Positions 8,973-18,207 of a stretch of DNA of 40,453 nucleotides are shown here, piece by piece; within the stretch, counting starts at the first letter, position 1; every line of letters starts with the position of its first letter. Source of the stretch: Chromera velia (lineage: Eukaryota > Sar > Chromeraceae); contig JAHBMJ010000761.1 in assembly GCA_018398765.1 (NCBI GenBank), positions 1-40,453 on the forward strand, written 5' to 3'. The translations under genes were made by a program, and so were the position numbers. The notes beneath the pieces are model-generated. The model made no database searches. It had not been told where the DNA came from and saw only the letters and a list, made by a program, of their open reading frames with translations.

Positions 8973-10910
8973 TCAATGGGGAAGGAAAGAGATCATGTTG
9001 CACTCTTGGCAGAATCGCCGAATCTTTCGGTGAACACAAATGCCCTTCCCGCCACACTCCTTGCAGTAGTAACGACGCCCACCGTGTTCACAAATGCTCT
9101 TTCCTCCGCATTCTTTGCAGCGGTAGCGCTCACGGCCGTGTTCACAGATGCTCGCCCCACCGCACTCCTTACACTCAGTGCGTCGCCGGCCGTGCTCACA
9201 TATGCTGCCCCCTCCGCACTCCTTACACTCAGTGCGTCGCCGGCCGTGCTCACAGATGCTCGCTCCACCGCACTCTTTGCAATCACTGCGTTGCCGACCA
9301 TGCTCACAGATACCCTTCCCTCCGCAGTCCTTACACTTGCTCCGCTGTCGGCCATGCGGACAGAGGATCTTTCCGTGTCGATTTCTCTTCACCTCTTCTG
9401 TGCCTTCTCTCTCATGTCCTGTTCTGTCGACCCCCATGCCCCCTCTGCCACCGTCACGCTGCCCACCCGTCTCATGCTGCTGCTGGGCGCTGGTATTGGA
9501 GGCGAAGGGGCGTTTTCGGCCACCGTGACACCCTCTCTGTGCACCTGCATACTCTGTGCAGTCTGCTTGACCACGGTCAGAGGGACAAAAGGGATTGATC
9601 GCCCGTCCTGTCTGACACGCTCCCCTCTCTCCTTTCAACCTCCCTTCCGTTCCCCCAGGCTCTGACGGCCTGTCACCCCCTGTCCAGTCTTCGTGAGATT
9701 CGGAGACGGCACAAGAAGGAGAAGAGAGACGGCGGCGCTTCGTGCCCTCACACTCACGTGCTGACGATGCTTTGTCAGAACCGGACTGATGGCCCCCTGG
9801 GACAGACGCACCCCCACATGTCAAAGCACTCCTCCCTCTCAACACACCCACCCCCCTCTCTCCACCAACACAGACAGGTGCGAATCTGCATCTCTCGTCA
9901 TCAAAATGATCATGTCCCTTCTTCTCCCCCATCACCCCATTAGCAGATACACACTGCCCTGTGGAAACACACAAAGAGTCAAACTGAGCAGACGTGACCA
10001 GAATGTTCTTAGAGGCAGGTGCGACTCCACCACCACGAACCGTCTCCCTCCCGCTCTCTCTCAACAACACTCCCCCAACCCCCTCACTCTGCCGTCCGTC
10101 TGCTGTGCTTCTGCGGTTAACAAATACACTTTCAGACTGCACCGCAACTTCGTGTCCCCTCTCGTGTCCTCCCCCACCCTCTTCCCCAGACGAAACGCAA
10201 GTGAGAGAAGAAGACGAAAGGACACCTGCAGGTGCAACGGGCAACGTGTCAGACTCTCTGACCGGCAGGCTGCCCTCAGGTGGACCCCCGAAGCCTCCCC
10301 CCTCACTCCTTTCCCCCCTCTCCGCCTGTCTGTCTCCCTCACCGTCTATCTCCGAGGAGACAGAGGGGAACGCGTCCTGTTCGAGTTGCTGCTGTGCAAA
10401 CACCATGTCCTCCCATCCCAGCGGAGTCACCTGTGTCTCCCCATTTCCCCAACGCCCCCCAAACAACGCAAACCCGCCACCCACCACCTCCACCTCCCGC
10501 AGCCCACACCCCAAAGGCTCCCGCGCGCACCCATAACACTCCTGACTTCGACCGTCTGTGGGAGCTGCTGATGAGGTGACTGCGGAAGAGTTCCGACAAC
10601 CACCTACCAGAACCCCGCCATCAAATAACGCCATACCACCGCAAGCGGACGAACCTGTACCGACAGTATCGGCACCTGGTCCGACAAGCGCAAACTGAAA
10701 TCGAACGTGAGAGCGCGCACTGTGAAGCATCGGAAAGCACATCCATAAGCCTGCGAAGGCAGGGTTCTTCACTCGATGGAGGGGGGCACCGCGACTTGCA
10801 TCCCACCCTCCGAGATCAGAGCTGTTCCCGACCACCACCAATGTCTGCCCCTCCCGAGGCTCCACACCAGAGCAAGCGAAAAGCACACAACCCGTCTCCG
10901 CCTCGATCAT
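8973..10910 (-). CDS. CBM20-like domain plus tandem CxH/CxxC repeat protein, intact
   Basis: A single open frame of 645 residues from the ATG at 10908-10910. An upstream in-frame start at 11012 would add 34 residues; the later ATG is preferred because the CBM20 motif then begins close to the N-terminus and the same ATG exists in unit 1. Residues about 1-95 form a CBM20-like starch-binding module: VVVGNSSDLGGWDASRGAPL, a Trp in FAGLWMC, then VRFQFALVGPG. Residues about 100-505 are a low-complexity Gly/Ser/Glu/Arg linker. The C-terminus has seven 18-residue units of the form CEHGRQRSDCKECGGASI, ending CVHRKIRRFCQEC. C-x-H...C-x2-C spacing suggests a zinc-binding module, an inference from ligand pattern. 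No signal peptide is seen, so cytosolic or nuclear location is likely. A role in starch-granule or glycan association is inferred only from the CBM20 match. Confidence 0.82.
   Translation of the reverse strand: MIEAETGCVLFACSGVEPREGQTLVVVGNSSDLGGWDASRGAPLHRVKNPAFAGLWMCFPMLHSARSHVRFQFALVGPGADTVGTGSSACGGMALFDGGVLVGGCRNSSAVTSSAAPTDGRSQECYGCAREPLGCGLREVEVVGGGFALFGGRWGNGETQVTPLGWEDMVFAQQQLEQDAFPSVSSEIDGEGDRQAERGERSEGGGFGGPPEGSLPVRESDTLPVAPAGVLSSSSLTCVSSGEEGGGGHERGHEVAVQSESVFVNRRSTADGRQSEGVGGVLLRESGRETVRGGGVAPASKNILVTSAQFDSLCVSTGQCVSANGVMGEKKGHDHFDDERCRFAPVCVGGERGVGVLRGRSALTCGGASVPGGHQSGSDKASSARECEGTKRRRLSSPSCAVSESHEDWTGGDRPSEPGGTEGRLKGERGACQTGRAINPFCPSDRGQADCTEYAGAQRGCHGGRKRPFASNTSAQQQHETGGQRDGGRGGMGVDRTGHEREGTEEVKRNRHGKILCPHGRQRSKCKDCGGKGICEHGRQRSDCKECGGASICEHGRRRTECKECGGGSICEHGRRRTECKECGGASICEHGRERYRCKECGGKSICEHGGRRYYCKECGGKGICVHRKIRRFCQECNMISFLPH
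8979..9357 (-). repeat. 54-bp tandem repeat encoding seven Cys-His-Cys-Cys units
   Basis: There are seven 18-residue units at the C-terminus of the minus-strand gene. Two neighbouring units (CEHGRRRTECKECGGGSI and the same with GGASI) are nearly identical in DNA, indicating recent local duplication. The periodicity also creates long open frames in other frames and on the other strand, which are not genes. Confidence 0.9.
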
Positions 10911-12516
10911 CGGGATGTCTGGATGATCAAGAATCCGGGAAGGGAAACACAAATGCCACCCCTGAGTGATGTCTGCAAGTACGCAACCAGCACACAAGTG
11001 AACAGAATGCACCAGCCTTTTCGTCTAACAGCGAGGACAACAAGACCCATGGACCGTTCGAGGAAGAAAGCTCACACAACAGTCTCCATTGATTCCCCTC
11101 AACTGACTTGATTCTGTTCGATTGGACTCGAGCGTGTCTGGAGAGAGACGCACTCGCAAGGCGTCAGAGGTTGGAGGACCAGAAAGAAAGCCGATGACCC
11201 TAAAGAGCAGGGACAGCGCGACAATCAGAAGCCTCGATCCTTTCGCTGAGTGATCGGCAACGCGTAGACGGCTTTCTGGCTTTCTCCCGTTGAGTCGATC
11301 GACCGACAGCAGAAAGCAGACAAAGATCAACTGATCAAGAGACAGACAAAGACGCACTCATACACTGGAAGGTACCTTGATCGGGGAGTTGAAACCGCCA
11401 AAGACGAATGCTGCTGAGAAATATGACAGGCAGTGGGCAAAGAGGGAAGGCAAAGGAGACAAAACTCACAGGACACAAGAAGTCGTTTTAAGACCTTTTC
11501 TCGTCTTTGTCGCCTCTCGCAATCACGTCTGACGCTTTATGCTGTTGCTCAACATCGATCCCTGGGTTGTCGAAAAAGGATTCAAGGTACTGTCAGACTC
11601 ACAGTCAGAGGGACAACTTCAACACTCCCACTGAGTGCCAGGCACCGATCATGATCCGATCATGTGACCGATGAGTGCATGCAATTGAGTGCATGAATTA
11701 AGTGATGCAAAGGCATCTCAAGCGCGCTTGCGCCGCCAAGTTGCGCGAGGCCGCCGTCTCCTTTCTGAAATCTTTCCACACACGACTTTCCTCAGTGACT
11801 GTCACAGTTTCTCTGACAGACCGATGGTCCATTCAGTGTGACGGTATCGTGCGATTCCACAGCGGAAACTCTACTCCCAATCCTTGAAGGAGGCGTGAGC
11901 GCTTCCTCGACGGATCACTTCGAACCAGAAGCGAAGAGGCTGAAGAGACAGCGACAGTTGGACTCGGACAGAGTGCGTCGGCGAGTCGCCAGCGGTCTAC
12001 AGCCCTCCTGTTGGACTCATTCACCGTGATTAGGGAAAAGGAAAAAGAAGAAGAAGAAAGCGGGTGAAAGAGACGCAGGACATCCGAGAATCCCCATCAC
12101 AGGTCCATTTGTACAGAAGTCATTCAACGATCATCTTTGCAACAATCGCTGAGCGCGATCAATCAGGCCGACGCGTCTTGAGTCCTTCCAGTGGAGTTGA
12201 GTTAGTTCATCGAGGCGCCTGAATTGATTGGGTGAGTCAATGTGTTTGCGTTGTGTCTGCAAGTGAAGTCTCTTTCGACAATAACAGGGGATGAAGGCTG
12301 CATTTGGGAAGGTCAAATTTGTGCCAAGCTTGTCTGAGCTCTCAAGTCTCTGAGTTTGCACTTCTGTGCATGCAGTGCATGTCTTCGGCTCTGCTTTGTG
12401 GCTTTCTGCAGGATCCCGTTGAGGGACGCCGTGTGACTGCGTACCCATTGGGACTGTCACTCGTGTCGGTTGATTGAAATTGAAGCGGTCTACCTGTCTA
12501 CATACACAGTGGCACA
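10911..12516. promoter_or_regulatory. Divergent intergenic region of unit 2, probable bidirectional promoter
   Basis: About 1.6 kb separates the start codons of the divergent pair 8973-10910 and 12517-14283. It matches the transposon-free sequence of 239-3113 closely. It contains the empty target site of the unit 1 transposon near 11250. No specific transcription-factor site or TATA box is claimed; the promoter role is inferred from gene orientation. Confidence 0.5.
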
Positions 12517-14283
12517 ATGAAGGGTTTGGTCGCCTTTGTTGCGCACTGCCCGGAAGTCCGAGAGAATCAACGCGTTGTGGTGGTGGGAGAATGTCCTGAG
12601 CTGGGAGGGTGGGAGTTGGGTGGTGCGTTGTCTCTGAGACCTGCACCGTGTGGGCGTCCGTGGTGGGTGTCAAGTGAGGTGAGAGTGAATCTGTCGGCAT
12701 CCCAGATGGGTGTCTCTGCAGATGTCGCGACTGACGGGGGAACTGGGGGGGAAGGGGGGGGGGGGATCGTGTCAGAATTGAAGTTTTGACTTGTTGCGAT
12801 TCCGAATGAGGGCGACGTTGCCGATTTGCCAGATTCCCATGAGGTCGTGTGTCTTGAGGGGCTGAAGGGTGGTCATTTCCGTGTGGTGCGTCTGGTTGTG
12901 GGGCTTGCTGCTGCTGAGCGCTCTTCGGTGGGAGAGAGGTATGAGAGAGGTGAGAACACAATCTGTGTCGGTGAAGGAGTGGGAGGAGAGGGGGAGGAGA
13001 CGGAGTTCGTTGGAATCTCGGTGGAATGGGGGGTCCCTGAGAGCGTGCAGCTCGCCTTGCTCCCTCTGTACACGAACAGGCAGGCAGAGCATTTGCAGAG
13101 ACAGAGTGAGCATCCTGGTCTGTCTGACCATCCGACCCAGTCAGAGAATGCGTCTCCGATGTCCTCAGGGATGACTCAAGCAGCCCCCAGAATGTTCGAT
13201 TCAGAAAGTCAGGACACGTCAAGCGTCTCCCTCTGCAGGCACAAGACGGCTGTCCACTCCAGACAGTCTGATAGTGAGAGGAGAAAGGGTGAAGGCGAGA
13301 ACAGAAGTCTGTCAGTGGGAGTTGGCAGCTGTCCCTCTGACGGCGAGTGTGAGTCTGACAACCCGATCCCCAGCTCTCACCCTTCGACCTCCACCCACCT
13401 GCAGACGCGTGATCGAACCCGTGATCGGCAGCCAGAAGAGAGGCTGTGTGAGAGGCCACACGGCTTTGCAGTTTCTCTGAAGCGTCGTCGGTCAGAGGCT
13501 GCTCTCACTCAGCTGAGAGGAGACGAGTGCGATGAGGTGTCTGGCCTTGACGGTGAGAGAAGTGGGGGTGCTTCGGGTGAGTTGGAGAGGGAGGGGGGTT
13601 GTGTGCGGGAAGAGAAGCGTCGTTGTCTGAGTGCGTCTCTTCCATCCTCTGCCCCTCTCTCTTCAGAGTCCTGCGGAGGGAGGGGGGATCCGGTGGCTGA
13701 AGGGAGAGCGGACGTGTCTGCTGAGAATGGTCGTCGGGGGGGAGAGGGAGGAGATATGAAAAGAGACCGCCATGGGAAGATTCTCTGTTTGCATGGACGG
13801 GTTCGCTATTCGTGCAAGGAGTGCGTAGGGGGGGGTATCTGTGCGCACGGCCGTCAGCGCTCTCAGTGCAAGGACTGTGGAGGAAAGGGCATCTGTGCGC
13901 ACGGTCGCCTTCGGTCTCAGTGCAGGGAGTGCGGCGGGAAGAAAATCTGTGAACACGGCCGGCAGCGTCCGGACTGCAAGGAATGTGGAGGGGCGAGCAT
14001 CTGTGAGCACGGCCGGAAGCGTTACTTCTGCAAAGACTGTGGAGGAAAGGGCATCTGTGCGCACGGTCGCATTCGCTCTCAGTGCAGGGAGTGCGGCGGG
14101 ACGAAAATCTGTGAGCACGGCCGGCGACGCACTGATTGCAAGGAGTGTGGGGGGGGGAGCATCTGTGAGCACGGCCGGAAGCGTTACTTCTGCAAGGACT
14201 GCGGAGGGAGGGGCATTTGTGTTCACAAAAAAAGGCGTTACGACTGCAAGGAATGCAAGCAGGTCTCTTCCCTTCCTCTTTGA
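12517..14283 (+). CDS. CBM20-like plus tandem CxH/CxxC repeat protein with in-frame TGA at codon 91
   Basis: From the ATG at 12517 the frame runs 588 codons to the stop at 14281-14283 with a single interruption, TGA at 12787-12789. The N-terminal 90 codons hold the CBM20-like motif (CPELGGWELGGALSL, RPWWVSS). The TGA replaces the Ala codon GCG of the intact paralogs in the strand QFALVG (here KF-stop-LVA). After it, the frame stays open for about 497 codons: CBM20 remainder, a Ser/Gly/Glu/Arg linker, then nine repeats such as CEHGRKRYFCKDCGGKGI, ending CVHKKRRYDCKEC. Options are a young pseudogene, stop read-through (TGA followed by C is a leaky context in many eukaryotes), a very short unusual intron, or use of only the downstream part. 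No SECIS element was recognised. All nine repeats keep their four ligands. Confidence 0.7.
13785..14262 (+). repeat. 54-bp tandem repeat encoding nine Cys-His-Cys-Cys units
   Basis: There are nine 18-residue units, one more than in the unit 1 copy, which accounts exactly for the 54-bp length difference between the two genes. The extra unit lies in the second half, near the units reading CEHGRRRTDCKECGGGSI and CEHGRKRYFCKDCGGRGI. Confidence 0.9.
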
Positions 14284-16195
14284 TCGGTTTCTTCCCTTTT
14301 CACCTTTTTGCTGTGTTCGTTGTCTGTCGGGTCTCCTCATCTTTTTCTTCTTCTTTGTGAATGCGTGCGTCAAGCTATCGATCCGCTTTCCTCATGAACA
14401 GTCGCCCAAATGCTGCGTATGCGCCCACACATGCAGAAAGGTGTCTGCCTCTCACCTCTCCGTCCAGCTGTGCGTGTTCCTTCCGACTGCTCATGAGGAT
14501 CTGGTGGGAAGAGCTCTGATGGGTGCATGTTTGTCCGACCATCTCGTCTTTCACTCCATCCAGCGCCATTCACCTATTGATCCTCTCAGTCATTCTTTCT
14601 CCCTTTTTGCTTGGCTTTTGAAGCCGCTTTTCCGTGCGTGAGTTGTCCGTTCCTCTCTCTCTTTCCTTCTGTCAGTCCTTCTACTTGTGTTTGTGATTCT
14701 TCCACTTTGGTCCCTTTTTTGTCCGTTCTTTGGTCGTTTCCCTTTTGACTGGAGACTGCAAGTAGAATGGAATGTTGACGTTGTATGAGTGTTGCATTCT
14801 AAAGTCCAGCAAGAAGTGTTGTGCTTCCAGGCACGTCGCCCACTTTCTTCGCTCGTCTCTGCTTCTCCCCGTTACAACTGAAGTCACCAAAAATGAAAAG
14901 TCGAAACGTGACATGCACCGTCAGGCAGGGAAGAACCACAAGGAAACAGGGGCATGTAGAAGAGTGGAAGGAACTCTTGAGCAAGCAGAAAGAGGGCAGA
15001 GCTGCCAGCTGGGGGTAAAGGGAGGAGAGAGGAACAGAAAAGGAAGAACGCAGAAAGAAAAGAAGTCTTTGTGTTCGCAGAGACTTCCATGAGGAAGCTG
15101 AAGAGCTTACAGGGGTGCATGAACATCCGACCATCTTTTTTTTTACTTTATCCGACACTCTTCACTTATTGATCCTCTCACACATCCTTTCTCCCTTGAA
15201 GTTCTTTGCTTTTCCTTGCGTCTCTCCTTCCCCTTTTTCTCTCTGTGTCAGTCCTTCTCCTCCTGTTTGTAATTGCTCCTTCCACTCTGGCCCCCTTCTT
15301 CTCTCTCCTCTACTTGTTTCCCTTTCAACCGAACACTGCGAAGAGAAGAAGGACAGAGACAGTGCTCAGATCGAAACGCCTTCCATCAAAGAGCGAAAAA
15401 CGTCCACCGATCGAGACAGCGAGACCGCCATGCAGACAAAAAGGAAGGCCACGGAGGGAGAGCAAACAGATTGAGTGAGAAGAGAGGCAGCAAGGGGGCA
15501 ACGTACACGGGGACGGGGACAGAACAGAGCAACTCGGTCGGTCAGAAAGAGGAAAGCAATCCAGGTGGGCACGCACGGGAAGAGGGGTTGGCTTTTTGTA
15601 TTTGAGGGGGGGAGAGAGACGGAAGAATGCAGGGGAAGAAAATTCGTATTTGCAGACACGTCTATGAGCAGCCTGAAGAGAGCTAATTTGCGTTTCCCTC
15701 CTTTCCCTCGCCCCTGTCCTTTTTCCCTTCCTTGCTTCTCTGCTGGAAAGTGACTTTTCCCTCAGACACATCATTCATTCTGTCCGGTATCGTTTCTCTC
15801 TTGACTCTACGTCTCTTTTCTTGATCATTAATTTGGCACTTCCTCCTCTCCTTTCCTTTCCCTTCCACGGGTGTTGTCCTCTTCTATTCCTTTTTGTCTG
15901 TAAGTCTCTTGTGGATAATAGACTGGATTCATCCTGCCAATATTCACTTTTCTGCGCACACTTCGCCTCGCCCTTCGCCTCATTAGTTGAGTGAAGGTGC
16001 GTGTGGGCATTGTTTTGAATTGTTCAAACCAGATCCGGCTGCTTCGTCTGAGCAGCGTGGACAACCGAAGCAGGAGGAAGTGTCTTCCTGGGATTGCGGT
16101 CTCCATGCATGTCCGATTTCAATGCATGTGGTTTCCGGGTCATTCTCACAACAGGCTAGTTTCTAATTTTACGTCAATGGTAGAACAGTGCATCC
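14284..16195 (+). repeat. Duplicated 3' flank of the plus-strand gene, unit 2
   Basis: Matches 4827-6730 with small indels. The internal tandem structure is clearer here: GGGTGCATG...CCGACCATCT occurs near 14520 and again near 15112, giving a period of about 590 bp, and the following pyrimidine-rich text repeats too. No gene is called. Confidence 0.7.
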
Positions 16196-16872
16196 ATAGA
16201 CTATATATAATATATATATATATATAATGTTCAAGTTCCTACACTAGTTCCTAGAATATTTATTGTATTAATAGTAATAAGTGTGATAACTGATTTAATG
16301 GTTCCCTGGAGCACTATCGCCATTTTGTCTTATAGAGGCACCAGTTAGGCTTCGGCCAACCTAGGCTAACCGGGGTATATGACATGCAAGCAATTTGAAG
16401 CAAAACGAAAACTAGAATAAAATCTTAATAACATTTTAAATAGATAACATTATTATTCAAAAACTTAATTCCATTTAATTCTTAGATAGCAATTTAGTTA
16501 GCTTGATCATGGTTCCTAACTACCCCTAATTGTAGTACCAGCTTGTATATGTAATTGAAGTCCATCATGAAATTACACTCTATGTATAAACCAGAATCAG
16601 AACCACCAATTTTCACATGTTTTTCAATCTTTTTTACCTGATATTGATAAAATCGTTTAATTTCCTACACTTTGCACCCTGGTGTAGTCTTGTTCCGACT
16701 GGTTTCTTGAAAAAACTATAATCAATCAATGACGGGTTTAAATGGGTTTAATATTTGTTTGAGACCGTTTTTCTGCCATGTCATTCTGACTCATTCATAT
16801 AAGTAGCTGCGGGGATTGTAGCAATAAGCCTTATCTACTGTGGAGTTTTTCAGTTTTTTCAGTTCTTAAAGT
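16195..16872. other. AT-rich island, gene-free
   Basis: It starts with a TATATAATATATATATATAT run near 16202. It is distantly related to the AT-rich tail of unit 1. It ends at the 3' side of the minus-strand gene 16873-18207. No coding frame is seen. Confidence 0.6.
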
Positions 16873-18207
16873 TTATTCTGTGACGTTTTGACTGTCATTG
16901 CGGCAGTCTTCAATATGGAAGAACTCTTTTGCCTCTTCCTTTGGTATCGAAAGCGTTATGCTCTCTGTCTCAACTGTGTCCAGATCCGGTTCAACCCCTT
17001 GCTTTTGCTTTTTTCTGATCAATGTCATCGCATGGAGAGAGAGGGGGGTCTCGTCTGTCTCTAGCTCTTTGAAGTCATCGGTCTTCAGCTGATCCTTCAG
17101 GAAAGTCTTCAAATCATTCAGCAGTGATTGACCGTCTCCAGACGTCTCGAGCCACTGTTTTGCCTTCGCGAACGAAGGCTTAGACTGCTCAGCAGTGCTC
17201 ACGGACCCCTCTGCAGCCGGCTGCCACTTTGGGTCCTCAGCAATGAGGACCGCAGCCAGGGGTCCGGAGCCTAGACCCTCTACGGCTTTGTTACACTGCT
17301 CCCCTCCGTCTTCCCCCGCGATGAAGCGTGACACAATTTCGACATCCACTGCGGCTCCGGCATCTGCGGGGGCGCATGGAGTCTGGCCGGGTTTTTTCAT
17401 TTTTATCATCTGAAGAGTGCAAGATTTGCACTCAGTCAGTTCGAAGGCCCCCTTCAGAGCCTCTATCGGAAGAGTGACGGGTTCTTTGACAAAGTAAACG
17501 TCGCCACTCTCGTGTTTCGAGTCCTCTGCCAGTTGTTTCTCCTTCTCTTTCATGTCGGTCAAAAAGTTCTGCCGGACATCGTCAAAGAAACCCGGCAGAT
17601 CCCTCAATATTTCGGGATGCTTCACCCCCCCCCTCTTGAAGGCCTCGAACAGATCCATTTGACGAGCCATTTCGATGCACTCACTCTCACTGACCGACTC
17701 TGCTGAAGTGGTGTCGGCAGCCTGAGGTGTGGGTGTGCTTCCACTAGCAGCCTTCTCAGCGAATGCGCTAGTAGCTGGAGGGTCAGGAGGGTCCACCTTC
17801 AAAGTGAAGGACACGTCTAGAGGGCCGGCACCCTCCTCGGCTCGGCCCGACGGCGGGGACTGCGGCTGATTCGTTGGAGGAATGCACCCTGGGGGTTCTA
17901 CTGAGAGGACCAGCAAACACTTATCAGCAGCTGCATCAGAAGTAGAATGATCGGCTGAATCAGATCCAGAGTGCCCCCCTTTCGGATGTGCTTTGCCTAT
18001 TTGTGAAAGAGTTTCGATCTGGTTTCTCCAAATCCGCTTGTAATACTCCAAGAGAGGCGAGTCAACCTTTGCTGGGAACTGCACGTTGGTTGCCGCACTG
18101 CTGTGATCTTTTTTCACTGACAGCCGCATCGCCTCTGTCTGCATCCACAATGTCTTGCAGCACAGAACTGCGACCGCAGCGGCACTCAGGAATCTTCTAG
18201 TGACCAT
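16873..18207 (-). CDS. Secreted protein of unknown function, 444 residues
   Basis: A single uninterrupted frame from the ATG at 18205-18207. The N-terminus, MVTRRFLSAAAVAVLCCKTL, is a good signal peptide (basic n-region, hydrophobic core, small residues), so the product likely enters the secretory pathway. The rest is acidic and Lys/Glu-rich without further membrane segments. Residues about 100-175 are a low-complexity Pro/Ser/Ala region. A more ordered region follows, with cysteines at ECIEM, ECKSCTLQ, TPCAP, EQCNK and a terminal EDC. I do not recognise the family. Good codon continuity, a defined signal peptide and absence of breaks support a real single-exon gene. Neighbours give no hint to function. 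Confidence 0.72.
   Translation of the reverse strand: MVTRRFLSAAAVAVLCCKTLWMQTEAMRLSVKKDHSSAATNVQFPAKVDSPLLEYYKRIWRNQIETLSQIGKAHPKGGHSGSDSADHSTSDAAADKCLLVLSVEPPGCIPPTNQPQSPPSGRAEEGAGPLDVSFTLKVDPPDPPATSAFAEKAASGSTPTPQAADTTSAESVSESECIEMARQMDLFEAFKRGGVKHPEILRDLPGFFDDVRQNFLTDMKEKEKQLAEDSKHESGDVYFVKEPVTLPIEALKGAFELTECKSCTLQMIKMKKPGQTPCAPADAGAAVDVEIVSRFIAGEDGGEQCNKAVEGLGSGPLAAVLIAEDPKWQPAAEGSVSTAEQSKPSFAKAKQWLETSGDGQSLLNDLKTFLKDQLKTDDFKELETDETPLSLHAMTLIRKKQKQGVEPDLDTVETESITLSIPKEEAKEFFHIEDCRNDSQNVTE

Larger units (their letters stand above)
10673..16720. repeat. Segmental duplication, unit 2
   Basis: This is the second copy of the tandem unit, carrying the divergent gene pair 8973-10910 (minus) and 12517-14283 (plus). 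It lacks the transposon found in unit 1 and has one more 54-bp zinc-motif repeat in the plus-strand gene. The 3' portion, 14284 to about 16195, matches 4827 to about 6730. From 16195 to 16720 the similarity to 6780-7560 is patchy, for example around the element ending in CATGACAATTACACT at 7180 and its relative near 16565. The left edge of homology cannot be fixed because unit 1 starts before the window. Confidence 0.92.

Noticed and set aside
8976-9665. A 229-codon plus-strand frame opposite the zinc-motif repeats, and similar minus-strand frames at 4260-4916 and 13663-14373
   Set aside because: They are antisense shadows. A 54-bp period, a multiple of three without stops in several frames, keeps other frames open. 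Their Ala/Leu/Thr-rich repetitive products have no motif.
13785-14262. Regular repeats that might suggest a CRISPR array
   Set aside because: The units abut without spacers, encode a conserved peptide and occur in a eukaryotic gene.
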